Source: Aeromicrobium sp. Root472D3 (lineage in GTDB: Bacteria; Actinomycetota; Actinomycetes; Propionibacteriales; Nocardioidaceae). Taken from it: a stretch of 60,842 nt of DNA. Location of the stretch: contig NZ_LMET01000001.1 of the NCBI RefSeq assembly GCF_001426485.1, positions 835,398 to 896,239 of the forward strand, written 5' to 3'. The position numbers were made by a program, and so were the translations under genes. The notes under the pieces are model-generated. The model saw nothing but the letters and a program-made list of their open reading frames with translations, searched no databases and was not told the origin of the DNA. Shown one piece after another: positions 59,903 through 60,842 of the stretch (positions within the stretch are counted from its first letter, which is position 1; the number at the start of each line of letters is the position of its first letter).

Positions 59903-60842
59903 TCAGGTGACGCGCTCGCGGCCGGTGTCGGTGAGGTCCCAGATGGGCCAGCCGGTGTCGTTGGTCCGACGCAGCAGCCCGTGCCGGGACAGGGTGTTGA
60001 CCGCGTAGTTCAGCTGGGCCTTGCCGATGTTGGGGCGGACCTCGCCGGCGGCGATGAGCCCCTTCTTGAGGTCGGGGCCGTTCATGGGTCCGCAGGCGTG
60101 AAGGAAGTCGACGATGGTCTGCGGCAGCGCCGGTAGCGGACGGGCGAGTTTGGCGCTCTGCTCGATGGCGGCGAACTGGCGGCAGTCGAGCTCCGGGACG
60201 AGCAGGAGCTGGTACTCGTCCGGGAAGACGAGGTCGGCCGGGTACGGGGCATCAGCGATGCCTGCCATGCGGCCGCACTCGCACAGCAGGTCGGTGGCGA
60301 CTTCGGGAACGAGGGTGACGATGCGTGCGGAGTGGCCGGCGGCGCACTGGTACGGGGTGAGCGTGCGCAGGGCGAAAGCTGCAGGTCCGTGGGACTGCAC
60401 GCTGGGTTGGCGTGGGGTGATGATGTTGCCGTTGGTCGGTTCGCGGTGTGCGAAGTAGTGCGTGAACCTGAGCGACACGGGCGCTACTTCGTCGAGCAGT
60501 TCAGCGCCGGTGATGGAGCCTCGTCTGGCGACGAGGTTGGTGGCCAGCTGCCTGAGCGGACGGCTGGTGCTTGCCTGGGTGTTCCAGGTGAACTCCGGGT
60601 TGGAGTAGACGCTGGTGACCCAGTCCATGAACGCTGGCTCTTGCCACTGCGGTCCGACCCAGTCGGGCATGGGGTAGTCGCTGAGCTTGTGAGCGATGAT
60701 GTGGCCGAGTTCGGTGAACGGGGAGCCGCAGATGAGGTCGACGGTTGCCCGGGGGAGGCTGCATGCGACCCGTAGGGTCTCGCCGAGTAGTGCCCGTCCG
60801 ACGGAGGTTGTGTGGTGGGCGGTCGTGTGGCGGGCGGCGAGG
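59903..60842 (-). CDS. Unrecognised protein with a C-terminal winged helix, cut by the window edge
   Basis: The frame stays open to the window edge, so the 5' end is missing; at least 312 residues are visible (ATG 60670 is internal). The upstream part reads LGETLRVACSLPRATVDLIC and SPFTELGHIIAHKLSDYP. A possible zinc site (YQCAAGH...LLCECG) lies in the middle, and the C-terminal 80 residues look like a winged helix-turn-helix (LPQTIVDFLHACGPMNGPDLKKGL, GKAQLNYAVNTLSRHGLL). Perhaps a DNA-binding protein of the integrated element; function unknown. Confidence 0.6.
   Translation of the reverse strand, partial: LAARHTTAHHTTSVGRALLGETLRVACSLPRATVDLICGSPFTELGHIIAHKLSDYPMPDWVGPQWQEPAFMDWVTSVYSNPEFTWNTQASTSRPLRQLATNLVARRGSITGAELLDEVAPVSLRFTHYFAHREPTNGNIITPRQPSVQSHGPAAFALRTLTPYQCAAGHSARIVTLVPEVATDLLCECGRMAGIADAPYPADLVFPDEYQLLLVPELDCRQFAAIEQSAKLARPLPALPQTIVDFLHACGPMNGPDLKKGLIAAGEVRPNIGKAQLNYAVNTLSRHGLLRRTNDTGWPIWDLTDTGRERVT

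Noticed and set aside
1..60842. CRISPR arrays, tRNA or rRNA genes
   Set aside because: I saw no regularly spaced repeats and no cloverleaf or rRNA-like sequence; the 14-nt repeats near 55.6 kb are too few and unevenly spaced for a CRISPR array.

Overview
The window is GC-rich DNA with dense, often overlapping genes. Promoters of the form TANNNT placed 6-7 nt before the start codon are common, and a DUF222-HNH (13E12-type) protein, an AztABCD zinc system and a mycobacterial-type LldD are present. Together these point to a high-GC actinobacterium, probably a Nocardioidaceae-like soil organism such as Aeromicrobium; the genus is a guess. I found no rRNA, tRNA or CRISPR array.

Layout. 1-3.5 kb: two accessory genes of lower-GC style, a PD-(D/E)XK nuclease-like protein and a HEPN-motif protein, possibly a defence module. 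3.5-12.8 kb: small housekeeping and regulatory units (TetR/SDR, membrane proteins, an M48 peptidase broken by an in-frame amber codon, an alpha/beta hydrolase with its TetR, PaiB-like, DUF222-HNH). 12.8-27.3 kb: a likely acid-degradation island with a five-part Liv-type ABC importer, four AMP-forming CoA ligases, two oxidoreductases, a limonene-epoxide-hydrolase-like protein and a nitronate monooxygenase. 27.3-37.2 kb: SRPBCC and ABM proteins, a MarR-MFS pair, a Baeyer-Villiger monooxygenase plus alcohol dehydrogenase opposite an AraC regulator, and a second alcohol dehydrogenase. 37.2-43.0 kb: GalM and a zinc ABC system (aztA opposite aztB-aztD-like-aztC-aztD) with a Zur-like box between the two arms.

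43.7-57.6 kb: a complete L-rhamnose utilisation locus. It has a LacI regulator, an ABC importer, mutarotase, isomerase, a fused aldolase/lactaldehyde dehydrogenase and rhamnulokinase. Next to it are L-lactate dehydrogenase lldD and its GntR regulator, which would carry the L-lactate product on to pyruvate. Three matching LacI-type operators mark the regulon.

57.7-60.8 kb: the last 29 codons of an acyl-CoA dehydrogenase gene end abruptly, and different DNA follows: a GHKL ATPase, a DUF4325 STAS-like protein, a membrane-anchored protein and an unrecognised protein running off the window. This looks like the edge of an integrated element. The most promising leads for something undescribed are the two end regions (nuclease/HEPN pair; GHKL/STAS module) and the CoA-ligase island.
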